A stretch of DNA of 64,000 bases from contig OW051494.1 in the NCBI GenBank assembly GCA_932521035.1, positions 1-64,000 on the forward strand, read 5' to 3'. Shown one piece after another: positions 13,101-27,000 of the stretch (the stretch's first letter is position 1; every line of letters starts with the position of its first letter). This stretch comes from Oscheius dolichura (taxonomy: Eukaryota > Nematoda > Chromadorea > Rhabditida > Rhabditidae). The notes below the pieces were generated by a model, which had not been told where the DNA came from, ran no database searches, and saw nothing but the letters and a program-made list of their open reading frames with translations. The position numbers and the translations under genes are program-made.

Positions 13101-16100
13101 CGTAACGCCGTGTCCACCGTTTAGGCTTAACTTTTCTACCACCGTAACGCCGTGTCCACCGTTTAGGCTTAACTTTTCCACCACCGTAACGCCGTGTCCA
13201 CCGTTTAGGCTTAACTTTTCTACCACCACGTCCACCGTAATGCCGTGTCCACCGTTTAGGCTTAACTTTTCTACCACCGTAATGCCGTGTCCACCGTTTA
13301 GGATTAACTTTTCTACCACCACGTCCACCGTAATGCCGTGTCCACCGTTTAGGCTTAACTTTTCTACCACCACGTCCACCGTTTAGGCTTAACTTTTCTA
13401 CCACCACGTCCACCGTAATGCCGTGTCCACCGTTTAGGCTTAACTTTTCTACCACCGTAATGCCGTGTCCACCGTTTAGGCTTAACTTTTCCACCACCGT
13501 AATGCCGTGTCCACCGTTTAGGCTTAACTTTTCTACCACCACGTCCACCGTAACGCCGTGTCCACCGTTTAGGCTTAACTTTTCTACCACCACGTCCACC
13601 GTAATGCCGTGTCCACCGTTTAGGCTTAACTTTTCCACCACCGTAATGCCGTGTCCACCGTTTAGGCTAAACTTTTCTACCACCACGTCCACCGTAACGC
13701 CGTGTCCACCGTTTAGGCTTAACTTTTCTACCACCACGTCCACCGTAATGCCGTGTCCACCGTTTAGGCTTAACTTTTCCACCACCGTAATGCCGTGTCC
13801 ACCGTTTAGGCTAAACTTTTCTACCACCACGTCCACCGTAATGCCGTGTCCACCGTTTAGGCTTAACATTTCCACCACCGTAATGCCGTGTCCACCGTTT
13901 AGGCTTTACTTTTCTACCACCGTAATGCCGTGTCCACCGTTTAGGCTTAACTTTTCTACCACCGTAATGCCGTGTCCACCGTTTAGGCTTAACTTTTCTG
14001 CCACCGTAACGCCGTGTCCACCGTTTAGGCTTAACTTTTCCACCACCGTAACGCCGTGTCCACCGTTTAGGCTTAACTTTTCTACCACCACGTCCACCGT
14101 AATGCCGTGTCCACCGTTTAGGCTTAACTTTTCTACCACCGTAACGCCGTGTCCACCGTTTAGGCTTAACTTTTCTACCACCACGTCCACCGTAATGCCG
14201 TGTCCACCGTTTAGGCTTAACTTTTCTACCACCGTAACGCCGTGTCCACCGTTTAGGCTTAACTTTTCTACCACCACGTCCACCGTAACGCCGTGTCCAC
14301 CGTTTAGGCTTAACTTTTCTACCACCGTAATGCCGTGTCCACCGTTTAGGCTTAACTTTTCTACCACCGTAATGCCGTGTCCACCGTTTAGGCTTAACTT
14401 TTCTACCACCGTAATGCCGTGTCCACCGTTTAGGCTTAACTTTTCTACCACCGTAACGCCGTGTCCACCGTTTAGGCTTAACTTTTCCACCACCGTAACG
14501 CCGTGTCCACCGTTTAGGCTTAACTTTTCTACCACCACGTCCACCGTTTAGGCTTAACTTTTCTACCACCGTAACGCCGTGTCCACCGTTTAGGCTTAAC
14601 TTTTCTACCACCACGTCCACCGTAATGCCGTGTCCACCGTTTAGGCTTAACTTTTCTACCACCGTAACGCCGTGTCCACCGTTTAGGCTTAACTTTTCTA
14701 CCACCACGTCCACCGTAATGCCGTGTCCACCGTTTAGGCTTAACTTTTCTACCACCGTAACGCCGTGTCCACCGTTTAGGCTTAACTTTTCTACCACCAC
14801 GTCCACCGTAACGCCGTGTCCACCGTTTAGGCTTAACTTTTCTACCACCGTAATGCCGTGTCCACCGTTTAGGCTTAACTTTTCTACCACCGTAATGCCG
14901 TGTCCACCGTTTAGGCTTAACTTTTCTACCACCGTAATGCCGTGTCCACCGTTTAGGCTTAACTTTTCTACCACCGTAATGCCGTGTCCACCGTTTAGGC
15001 TTAACTTTTCTACCACCGTAACGCCGTGTCCACCGTTTAGGCTTAACTTTTCCACCACCGTAACGCCGTGTCCACCGTTTAGGCTTAACTTTTCTACCAC
15101 CACGTCCACCGTTTAGGCTTAACTTTTCTACCACCGTAATGCCGTGTCCACCGTTTAGGCTTAACTTTTCTACCACCGTAATGCCGTGTCCACCGTTTAG
15201 GCTTAACTTTTCTACCACCGTAATGCCGTGTCCACCGTTTAGGCTTAACTTTTCTACCACCGTAATGCCGTGTCCACCGTTTAGGATTAACTTTTCTACC
15301 ACCACGTCCACCGTAATGCCGTGTCCACCGTTTAGGCTTAACTTTTCTACCACCACGTCCACCGTTTAGGCTTAACTTTTCTACCACCACGTCCACCGTA
15401 ATGCCGTGTCCACCGTTTAGGCTTAACTTTTCTACCACCGTAATGCCGTGTCCACCGTTTAGGCTTAACTTTTCTACCACCGTAATGCCGTGTCCACCGT
15501 TTAGGATTAACTTTTCTACCACCACGTCCACCGTAATGCCGTGTCCACCGTTTAGGCTTAACTTTTCTACCACCACGTCCACCGTTTAGGCTTAACTTTT
15601 CTACCACCACGTCCACCGTAACGCCGTGTCCACCGTTTAGGCTTAACTTTTCTACCACCACGTCCACCGTAATGCCGTGTCCACCGTTTAGGCTTAACTT
15701 TTCTACCACCACGTCCACCGTAACGCCGTGTCCACCGTTTAGGCTTAACTTTTCTACCACCGTAATGCCGTGTCCACCGTTTAGGCTTAACTTTTCTACC
15801 ACCACGTCCACCGTAACGCCGTGTCCACCGTTTAGGCTTAACTTTTCTACCACCGTAATGCCGTGTCCACCGTTTAGGCTTAACTTTTCTACCACCACGT
15901 CCACCGTAACGCCGTGTCCACCGTTTAGGCTTAACTTTTCTACCACCGTAACGCCGTGTCCACCGTTTAGGCTTAACTTTTCTACCACCGTAATGCCGTG
16001 TCCACCGTTTAGGCTTAACTTTTCTACCACCGTAATGCCGTGTCCACCGTTTAGGCTTAACTTTTCTACCACCACGTCCACCGTAACGCCGTGTCCACCG

Positions 16101-17295
16101 TTTAGGCTTAACTTTTCTACCACCACGTCCACCGTAATGCCGTGTCCACCGTTTAGGCTTAACTTTTCTACCACCACGTCCACCGTAACGCCGTGTCCAC
16201 CGTTTAGGCTTAGCTTTTCTACCACCACGTCCACCGTAACGCCGTGTCCACCGTTTAGGCTTAACTTTTCTACCACCACGTCCACCGTAACGCCGTGTCC
16301 ACCGTTTAGGCTTAACTTTTCTACCACCGTAATGCCGTGTCCACCGTTTAGGCTTAACTTTTCTACCACCGTAATGCCGTGTCCACCGTTTAGGCTTAAC
16401 TTTTCTACCACCGTAACGCCGTGTCCACCGTTTAGGCTTAACTTTTCTACCACCGTAACGCCGTGTCCACCGTTTAGGCTTAACTTTTCTACCACCACGT
16501 CCACCGTAATGCCGTGTCCACCGTTTAGGCTTAACTTTTCTACCACCGTAATGCCGTGTCCACCGTTTAGGATTAACTTTTCTACCACCACGTCCACCGT
16601 AATGCCGTGTCCACCGTTTAGGCTTAACTTTTCTACCACCACGTCCACCGTAACGCCGTGTCCACCGTTTAGGCTTAACTTTTCTACCACCGTAATGCCG
16701 TGTCCACCGTTTAGGCTTAACTTTTCTACCACCACGTCCACCGTAATGCCGTGTCCACCGTTTAAGCTTAACTTTTCTACCACCACGTCCACCGTAATGC
16801 CGTGTCCACCGTTTAGGCTTAACTTTTCTACCACCGTAATGCCGTGTCCACCGTTTAGGATTAACTTTTCTACCACCACGTCCACCGTAATGCCGTGTCC
16901 ACCGTTTAGGCTTAACTTTTCTACCACCACGTCCACCGTAACGCCGTGTCCACCGTTTAGGCTTAACTTTTCTACCACCGTAATGCCGTGTCCACCGTTT
17001 AGGCTTAACTTTTCTACCACCACGTCCACCGTAATGCCGTGTCCACCGTTTAAGCTTAACTTTTCTACCACCACGTCCACCGTAATGCCGTGTCCACCGT
17101 TTAGGCTTAACTTTTCTACCACCGTAATGCCGTGTCCACCGTTTAGGCTTAACTTTTCTACCACCGTAATGCCGTGTCCACCGTTTAGGCTTAACTTTTC
17201 CACCACCGTAATGCCGTGTCCACCGTTTAGGCTTAACTTTTCTACCACCACGTCCACCGTTTAGGCTTAACTTTTCTACCACCACGTCCACCGTA

Positions 17296-20200
17296 ATGCC
17301 GTGTCCACCGTTTAGGCTAAACTTTTCTACCACCACGCCCACCGTAATGCCGTGTCCACCGTTTAGGCTTAACTTTTCTACCACCACGTCCACCGTAATG
17401 CCGTGTCCACCGTTTAGGCTTACCTTTTCTACCACCGTAATGCCGTGTCCACCGTTTAGGCTTAACTTTTCTACCACCGTAACGCCGTGTCCACCGTTTA
17501 GGCTTAACTTTTCTACCACCACGTCCACCGTAATGCCGTGTCCACCGTTTAGGATTAACTTTTCTACCACCACGTCCACCGTAATGCCGTGTCCACCGTT
17601 TAGGCTTAACTTTTCTACCACCGTAATGCCGTGTCCACCGTTTAGGCTTAACTTTTCTACCACCACGTCCACCGTTTAGGCTTAACTTTTCTACCACCAC
17701 GTCCACCGTAACGCCGTGTCCACCGTTTAGGCTTAACTTTTCTACCACCACGTCCACCGTAATGCCGTGTCCACCGTTTAGGCTTAACTTTTCTACCACC
17801 GTAATGCCGTGTCCACCGTTTAGGCTTAACTTTTCTACCACCACGTCCACCGTAATGCCGTGTCCACCGTTTAGGCTTAACTTTTCTACCACCGTAATGC
17901 CGTGTCCACCGTTTAGGCTTAACTTTTCTACCACCGTAACGCCGTGTCCACCGTTTAGCCTTAACTTTTCTACCACCGTAATGCCGTGTCCACCGTTTAG
18001 GCTTAACTTTTCTACCACCGTAATGCCGTGTCCACCGTTTAGGCTTAACTTTTCTACCACAGTAACGCCGTGTCCACCGTTTAGGCTTAACTTTTCCACC
18101 ACCGTAACGCCGTGTCCACCGTTTAGGCTTAACTTTTCTACCACCACGTCCACCGTAATGCCGTGTCCACCGTTTAGGCTTAACTTTTCTACCACCGTAA
18201 CGCCGTGTCCACCGTTTAGGCTTAACTTTTCTACCACCACGTCCACCGTAATGCCGTGTCCACCGTTTAGGATTAACTTTTCTACCACCACGTCCACCGT
18301 AATGCCGTGTCCACCGTTTAAGCTTAACTTTTCTACCACCGTAATGCCGTGTCCACCGTTTAGGCTTAACTTTTCTACCACCGTAATGCCGTGTCCACCG
18401 TTTAGGATTAACTTTTCTACCACCACGTCCACCGTAATGCCGTGTCCACCGTTTAGGCTTAACTTTTCTACCACCGTAATGCCGTGTCCACCGTTTAGGC
18501 TTAACTTTTCTACCACCGTAATGCCGTGTCCACCGTTTAGGATTAATTTTGCTACCACCACGTCCACCGTAATGCCGTGTCCACCGTTTAGGATTAACTT
18601 TTCTACCACCACGTCCACCGTAATGCCGTGTCCACCGTTTAGGCTTAACTTTTCTACCACCGTAATGCCGTGTCCACCGTTTAGGCTTAACTTTTCTACC
18701 ACCGTAATGCCGTGTCCACCGTTTAGGCTTAACTTTTCTAAAACCACGTCCACCGTTTAGGCTTAACTTTTCTACCACCACGTCCACCGTAACGCCGTGT
18801 CCACCGTTTAGGCTTAACTTTTCTACCACCACGTCCACCGTAACGCCGTGTCCACCGTTTAGGCTTAACTTTTCTACCACCACGTCCACCGTAATGCCGT
18901 GTCCACCGTTTAGGCTTAACTTTTCTACCACCGTAATGCCGTGTCCACCGTTTAGGCTTAACTTTTCTACCACCGTAATGCCGTGTCCACCGTTTAGGCT
19001 TAACTTTTCTACCACCGTAATGCCGTGTCCACCGTTTAGAATTAACTTTTCTACCACCACGTCCACCGTTTAGGCTTAACTTTTCTACCACCACGTCCAC
19101 CGTAATGCCGTGTCCACCGTTTAGGCTAAACTTTTCTACCACCACGCCCACCGTTTAGGCTTAACTTTTCTACCACCACGTCCACCGTTTAGGCTTAACT
19201 TTTCTACCACCACGTCCACCGTAATGCCGTGTCCACCGTTTAGGCTTAACTTTTCTACCACCGTAATGCCGTGTCCACCGTTTAGGCTTAACTTTTCTAC
19301 CACCGTAATGCCGTGTCCACCGTTTAGGCTTAACTTTTCTACCACCGTAATGCCGTGTCCACCGTTTAGAATTAACTTTTCTACCACCACGTCCACCGTT
19401 TAGGCTTAACTTTTCTACCACCACGTCCACCGTAATGCCGTGTCCACCGTTTAGGCTTAACTTTTCCACCACCGTAATGCCGTGTCCACCGTTTAGGCTT
19501 AACTTTTCTACCACCACGTCCACCGTTTAGGCTTAACTTTTCCACCACCGTAATGCCGTGTCCACCGTTTAGGCTTAACTTTTCTACCACCACGTCCACC
19601 GTAATGCCGTGTCCACCGTTTAGGCTAAACTTTTCTACCACCACGCCCACCGTAATGCCGTGTCCACCGTTTAGGCTTAACTTTTCTACAACCGTAATGC
19701 CGTGTCCACCGTTTAGGCTTAACTTTTCTACCACCGTAATGCCGTGTCCACCGTTTAGGATTAACTTTTCTACCACCACGTCCACCGTAATGCCGTGTCC
19801 ACCGTTTAGGCTTAACTTTTCTACCACCGTAATGCCGTGTCCACCGTTTAGGCTTAACTTTTCTACCACCGTAATGCCGTGTCCACCGTTTAGGCTTAAC
19901 TTTTCTACCACCGTAATGCCGTGTCCACCGTTTAGAATTAACTTTTCTACCACCACGTCCACCGTTTAGGCTTAACTTTTCTACCACCACGTCCACCGTA
20001 ATGCCGTGTCCACCGTTTAGGCTAAACTTTTCTACCACCACGCCCACCGTTTAGGCTTAACTTTTCTACCACCACGTCCACCGTTTAGGCTTAACTTTTC
20101 TACCACCACGTCCACCGTAATGCCGTGTCCACCGTTTAGGCTTAACTTTTCTACCACCGTAATGCCGTGTCCACCGTTTAGGCTTAACTTTTCTACCACC

Positions 20201-20719
20201 GTAATGCCGTGTCCACCGTTTAGGCTTAACTTTTCTACCACCGTAATGCCGTGTCCACCGTTTAGAATTAACTTTTCTACCACCACGTCCACCGTTTAGG
20301 CTTAACTTTTCTACCACCACGTCCACCGTAATGCCGTGTCCACCGTTTAGGCTTAACTTTTCCACCACCGTAATGCCGTGTCCACCGTTTAGGCTTAACT
20401 TTTCTACCACCACGTCCACCGTTTAGGCTTAACTTTTCCACCACCGTAATGCCGTGTCCACCGTTTAGGCTTAACTTTTCTACCACCACGTCCACCGTAA
20501 TGCCGTGTCCACCGTTTAGGCTAAACTTTTCTACCACCACGCCCACCGTAATGCCGTGTCCACCGTTTAGGCTTAACTTTTCTACCACCGTAATGCCGTG
20601 TCCACCGTTTAGGCTTAACTTTTCCACCACCGTAATGCCGTGTCCACCGTTTAGGCTTAACTTTTCTACCACCACGTCCACCGTTTAGGCTTAACTTTTC
20701 TACCACCACGTCCACCGTA
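17296..20719. repeat. Higher-order repeat in array A2, copy 1 (about 3.4-3.56 kb)
   Basis: Rare markers recur downstream: GGCTTACCTTTT at 17418 and 20842 (offset 3424), ACCACAGTAACG near 18057 and 21523 (offset 3466), GATTAATTTTGCTACC at 18541 and 22100 (offset 3559). The offset grows by 42 and then 93 bp, i.e. by one 42-mer and then 42+51, so the copies differ only by whole monomers. Confidence 0.85.
19136..20031. repeat. 896-bp subrepeat in array A2
   Basis: The same order of variants (CCACGCCCACC, three short units, GAATTAAC, then repeated 34-bp units) recurs 896 bp downstream at 20032. It is present again in the second large copy at 22695 and 23591. The 896-bp duplication therefore predates the 3.5-kb one. 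Confidence 0.8.
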
Positions 20720-23700
20720 ATGCCGTGTCCACCGTTTAGGCTAAACTTTTCTACCACCACGCCCACCGTAATGCCGTGTCCACCGTTTAGGCTTAACTTT
20801 TCTACCACCACGTCCACCGTAATGCCGTGTCCACCGTTTAGGCTTACCTTTTCTACCACCGTAATGCCGTGTCCACCGTTTAGGCTTAACTTTTCTACCA
20901 CCGTAACGCCGTGTCCACCGTTTAGGCTTAACTTTTCTACCACCACGTCCACCGTAATGCCGTGTCCACCGTTTAGGCTTAACTTTTCTACCACCGTAAT
21001 GCCGTGTCCACCGTTTAGGATTAACTTTTCTACCACCACGTCCACCGTAATGCCGTGTCCACCGTTTAGGCTTAACTTTTCTACCACCGTAATGCCGTGT
21101 CCACCGTTTAGGCTTAACTTTTCTACCACCACGTCCACCGTTTAGGCTTAACTTTTCTACCACCACGTCCACCGTAACGCCGTGTCCACCGTTTAGGCTT
21201 AACTTTTCTACCACCACGTCCACCGTAATGCCGTGTCCACCGTTTAGGCTTAACTTTTCTACCACCGTAATGCCGTGTCCACCGTTTAGGCTTAACTTTT
21301 CTACCACCACGTCCACCGTAATGCCGTGTCCACCGTTTAGGCTTAACTTTTCTACCACCGTAATGCCGTGTCCACCGTTTAGGCTTAACTTTTCTACCAC
21401 CGTAACGCCGTGTCCACCGTTTAGCCTTAACTTTTCTACCACCGTAATGCCGTGTCCACCGTTTAGGCTTAACTTTTCTACCACCGTAATGCCGTGTCCA
21501 CCGTTTAGGCTTAACTTTTCTACCACAGTAACGCCGTGTCCACCGTTTAGGCTTAACTTTTCCACCACCGTAACGCCGTGTCCACCGTTTAGGCTTAACT
21601 TTTCTACCACCACGTCCACCGTAATGCCGTGTCCACCGTTTAGGCTTAACTTTTCTACCACCGTAACGCCGTGTCCACCGTTTAGGCTTAACTTTTCTAC
21701 CACCACGTCCACCGTAATGCCGTGTCCACCGTTTAGGATTAACTTTTCTACCACCACGTCCACCGTAATGCCGTGTCCACCGTTTAGGCTTAACTTTTCT
21801 ACCACCGTAACGCCGTGTCCACCGTTTAGGCTTAACTTTTCTACCACCACGTCCACCGTAATGCCGTGTCCACCGTTTAAGCTTAACTTTTCTACCACCG
21901 TAATGCCGTGTCCACCGTTTAGGCTTAACTTTTCTACCACCGTAATGCCGTGTCCACCGTTTAGGATTAACTTTTCTACCACCACGTCCACCGTAATGCC
22001 GTGTCCACCGTTTAGGCTTAACTTTTCTACCACCGTAATGCCGTGTCCACCGTTTAGGCTTAACTTTTCTACCACCGTAATGCCGTGTCCACCGTTTAGG
22101 ATTAATTTTGCTACCACCACGTCCACCGTAATGCCGTGTCCACCGTTTAGGATTAACTTTTCTACCACCACGTCCACCGTAATGCCGTGTCCACCGTTTA
22201 GGCTTAACTTTTCTACCACCGTAATGCCGTGTCCACCGTTTAGGCTTAACTTTTCTACCACCGTAATGCCGTGTCCACCGTTTAGGCTTAACTTTTCTAA
22301 AACCACGTCCACCGTTTAGGCTTAACTTTTCTACCACCACGTCCACCGTAACGCCGTGTCCACCGTTTAGGCTTAACTTTTCTACCACCACGTCCACCGT
22401 AACGCCGTGTCCACCGTTTAGGCTTAACTTTTCTACCACCACGTCCACCGTAATGCCGTGTCCACCGTTTAGGCTTAACTTTTCTACCACCGTAATGCCG
22501 TGTCCACCGTTTAGGCTTAACTTTTCTACCACCGTAATGCCGTGTCCACCGTTTAGGCTTAACTTTTCTACCACCGTAATGCCGTGTCCACCGTTTAGAA
22601 TTAACTTTTCTACCACCACGTCCACCGTTTAGGCTTAACTTTTCTACCACCACGTCCACCGTAATGCCGTGTCCACCGTTTAGGCTAAACTTTTCTACCA
22701 CCACGCCCACCGTTTAGGCTTAACTTTTCTACCACCACGTCCACCGTTTAGGCTTAACTTTTCTACCACCACGTCCACCGTAATGCCGTGTCCACCGTTT
22801 AGGCTTAACTTTTCTACCACCGTAATGCCGTGTCCACCGTTTAGGCTTAACTTTTCTACCACCGTAATGCCGTGTCCACCCTTTAGGCTTAACTTTTCTA
22901 CCACCGTAATGCCGTGTCCACCGTTTAGAATTAACTTTTCTACCACCACGTCCACCGTTTAGGCTTAACTTTTCTACCACCACGTCCACCGTAATGCCGT
23001 GTCCACCGTTTAGGCTTAACTTTTCCACCACCGTAATGCCGTGTCCACCGTTTAGGCTTAACTTTTCTACCACCACGTCCACCGTTTAGGCTTAACTTTT
23101 CCACCACCGTAATGCCGTGTCCACCGTTTAGGCTTAACTTTTCTACCACCACGTCCACCGTAATGCCGTGTCCACCGTTTAGGCTAAACTTTTCTACCAC
23201 CACGCCCACCGTAATGCCGTGTCCACCGTTTAGGCTTAACTTTTCTACAACCGTAATGCCGTGTCCACCGTTTAGGCTTAACTTTTCTACCACCGTAATG
23301 CCGTGTCCACCGTTTAGGATTAACTTTTCTACCACCACGTCCACCGTAATGCCGTGTCCACCGTTTAGGCTTAACTTTTCTACCACCGTAATGCCGTGTC
23401 CACCGTTTAGGCTTAACTTTTCTACCACCGTAATGCCGTGTCCACCGTTTAGGCTTAACTTTTCTACCACCGTAATGCCGTGTCCACCGTTTAGAATTAA
23501 CTTTTCTACCACCACGTCCACCGTTTAGGCTTAACTTTTCTACCACCACGTCCACCGTAATGCCGTGTCCACCGTTTAGGCTAAACTTTTCTACCACCAC
23601 GCCCACCGTTTAGGCTTAACTTTTCTACCACCACGTCCACCGTTTAGGCTTAACTTTTCTACCACCACGTCCACCGTAATGCCGTGTCCACCGTTTAGGC

Positions 23701-24078
23701 TTAACTTTTCTACCACCGTAATGCCGTGTCCACCGTTTAGGCTTAACTTTTCTACCACCGTAATGCCGTGTCCACCGTTTAGGCTTAACTTTTCTACCAC
23801 CGTAATGCCGTGTCCACCGTTTAGAATTAACTTTTCTACCACCACGTCCACCGTTTAGGCTTAACTTTTCTACCACCACGTCCACCGTAATGCCGTGTCC
23901 ACCGTTTAGGCTTAACTTTTCCACCACCGTAATGCCGTGTCCACCGTTTAGGCTTAACTTTTCTACCACCACGTCCACCGTTTAGGCTTAACTTTTCCAC
24001 CACCGTAATGCCGTGTCCACCGTTTAGGCTTAACTTTTCTACCACCACGTCCACCGTAATGCCGTGTCCACCGTTTAG
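20720..24078. repeat. Higher-order repeat in array A2, copy 2
   Basis: Second copy of the segment starting at 17296, matched by the same rare markers. The right boundary is approximate. Long stretches such as 18738-20292 and 22297-23851 keep a constant offset of 3559 bp with identical variant order. Confidence 0.8.
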
Positions 24079-27000
24079 GCTAAACTTTTCTACCACCACG
24101 CCCACCGTAATGCCGTGTCCACCGTTTAGGCTTAACTTTTCTACAACCGTAATGCCGTGTCCACCGTTTAGGCTTAACTTTTCTACCACCGTAATGCCGT
24201 GTCCACCGTTTAGGATTAACTTTTCTACCACCACGTCCACCGTAATGCCGTGTCCACCGTTTAGGCTTAACTTTTCTACCACCGTAATGCCGTGTCCACC
24301 GTTTAGGCTTAACTTTTCCACCACCGTAATGCCGTGTCCACCGTTTAGGCTTAACTTTTCTACCACCACGTCCACCGTTTAGGCTTAACTTTTCTACCAC
24401 CACGTCCACCGTAACGCCGTGTCCACCGTTTAGGCTTAACTTTTCTACCACCACGTCCACCGTAATGCCGTGTCCACCGTTTAGGCTTAACTTTTCTACC
24501 ACCACGTCCACCGTAACGCCGTGTCCACCGTTTAGGCTTAACTTTTCTACCACCACGTCCACCGTTTAGGCTTAACTTTTCTACCACCACGTCCACCGTA
24601 ACGCCGTGTCCACCGTTTAGGCTTAACTTTTCTACCACCACGTCCACCGTAACGCCGTGTCCACCGTTTAGGCTTAACTTTTCTACCACCGTAATGCCGT
24701 GTCCACCGTTTAGGCTTAACTTTTCTACCACCGTAATGCCGTGTCCACCGTTTAGGCTTAACTTTTCCACCACCGTAATGCCGTGTCCACCGTTTAGGCT
24801 TAACTTTTCTACCACCACGTCCACCGTAATGCCGTGTCCACCGTTTAGGCTTAACTTTTCCACCACCGTAATGCCGTGTCCACCGTTTAGGCTTAACTTT
24901 TCCACCACCGTAACGCCGTGTCCACCGTTTAGGCTTAACTTTTCTACCACCACGTCCACCGTAATGCCGTGTCCACCGTTTAGGCTTAACTTTTCTACCA
25001 CCGTAACGCCGTGTCCACCGTTTAGGCTTAACTTTTCTACCACCACGTCCACCGTAATGCCGTGTCCACCGTTTAGGCTTAACTTTTCTACCACCGTAAT
25101 GCCGTGTCCACCGTTTAGGCTTAACTTTTCTACCACCGTAATGCCGTGTCCACCGTTTAGGCTTAACTTTTCTACCACCGTAATGCCGTGTCCACCGTTT
25201 AGGCTTAACTTTTCCACCACCGTAATGCCGTGTCCACCGTTTAGGCTTAACTTTTCTACCACCACGTCCACCGTTTAGGCTTAACTTTTCCACCACCGTA
25301 ACGCCGTGTCCACCGTTTAGGCTTAACTTTTCTACCACCACGTCCACCGTAATGCCGTGTCCACCGTTTAGGCTTAACTTTTCTACCACCGTAATGCCGT
25401 GTCCACCGTTTAGGCTTAACTTTTCTACCACCGTAATGCCGTGTCCACCGTTTAGGATTAACTTTTCTACCACCACGTCCACCGTAATGCCGTGTCCACC
25501 GTTTAGGCTTAACTTTTCTACCACCACGTCCACCGTAACGCCGTGTCCACCGTTTAGGCTTAACTTTTCTACCACCACGTCCACCGTAACGCCGTGTCCA
25601 CCGTTTAGGCTTAACTTTTCTACCACCGTAATGCCGTGTCCACCGTTTAGGCTTAACTTTTCTACCACCACGTCCACCGTTTAGGCTTAACTTTTCTACC
25701 ACCACGTCCACCGTAACGCCGTGTCCACCGTTTAGGCTTAACTTTTCTACCACCGTAATGCCGTGTCCACCGTTTAGGCTTAACTTTTCTACCACCGTAA
25801 TGCCGTGTCCACCGTTTAGGCTTAACTTTTCTACCACCACGTCCACCGTAACGCCGTGTCCACCGTTTAGGCTTAACTTTTCTACCACCACGTCCACCGT
25901 AATGCCGTGTCCACCGTTTAGGCTTAACTTTTCTACCACCACGTCCACCGTAACGCCGTGTCCACCGTTTAGGCTTAACTTTTCTACCACCACGTCCACC
26001 GTAACGCCGTGTCCACCGTTTAGGCTTAACTTTTCTACCACCACGTCCACCGTAACGCCGTGTCCACTGTTTAGGCTTAACTTTTCTACCACCGTATTGC
26101 CGTGTCCACCGTTTAGGCTTAACTTTTCTACCACCGTAATGCCGTGTCCACCGTTTAGGCTTAACTTTTCTACCACCGTAACGCCGTGTCCACCGTTTAG
26201 GCTTAACTTTTCCACCACCGTAACGCCGTGTCCACCGTTTAGGCTTAACTTTTCTACCACCACGTCCACCGTAATGCCGTGTCCACCGTTTAGGCTTAAC
26301 TTTTCTACCACCGTAATGCCGTGTCCACCGTTTAGGATTAACTTTTCTACCACCACGTCCACCGTAATGCCGTGTCCACCGTTTAGGCTTAACTTTTCTA
26401 CCACCGTAATGCCGTGTCCACCGTTTAGGATTAACTTTTCTACCACCACGTCCACCGTAATGCCGCGTCCACCGTTTAGGCTTAACTTTTCTACCACCGT
26501 AACGCCGTGTCCACCGTTTAGGCTTAACTTTTCTACCACCACGTCCACCGTAATGCCGTGTCCACCGTTTAGGCTTAACTTTTCTACCACCGTAATGCCG
26601 TGTCCACCGTTTAGGCTTAACTTTTCTACCACCGTAATGCCGTGTCCACCGTTTAGGATTAACTTTTCTACCAGCACGTCCACCGTAATGCCGTGTCCAC
26701 CGTTTAGGATTAACTTTTCTACCACCACGTCCACCGTAACGCCGTGTCCACCGTTTAGGCTTAACTTTTCTACCACCGTAATGCCGTGTACACCGTTTAG
26801 GCTTAACTTTTCTACCACCGTAATGCCGTGTCCACCGTTTAGGCTTAACTTTTCTACCACCACGTCCACCGTAACGCCGTGTCCACCGTTTAGGCTTAAC
26901 TTTTCTACCACCACGTCCACCGTAACGCCGTGTCCACCGTTTAGGCTTAACTTTTCTACCACCACGTCCACCGTAACGCCGTGTCCACCGTTTAGGCTTA

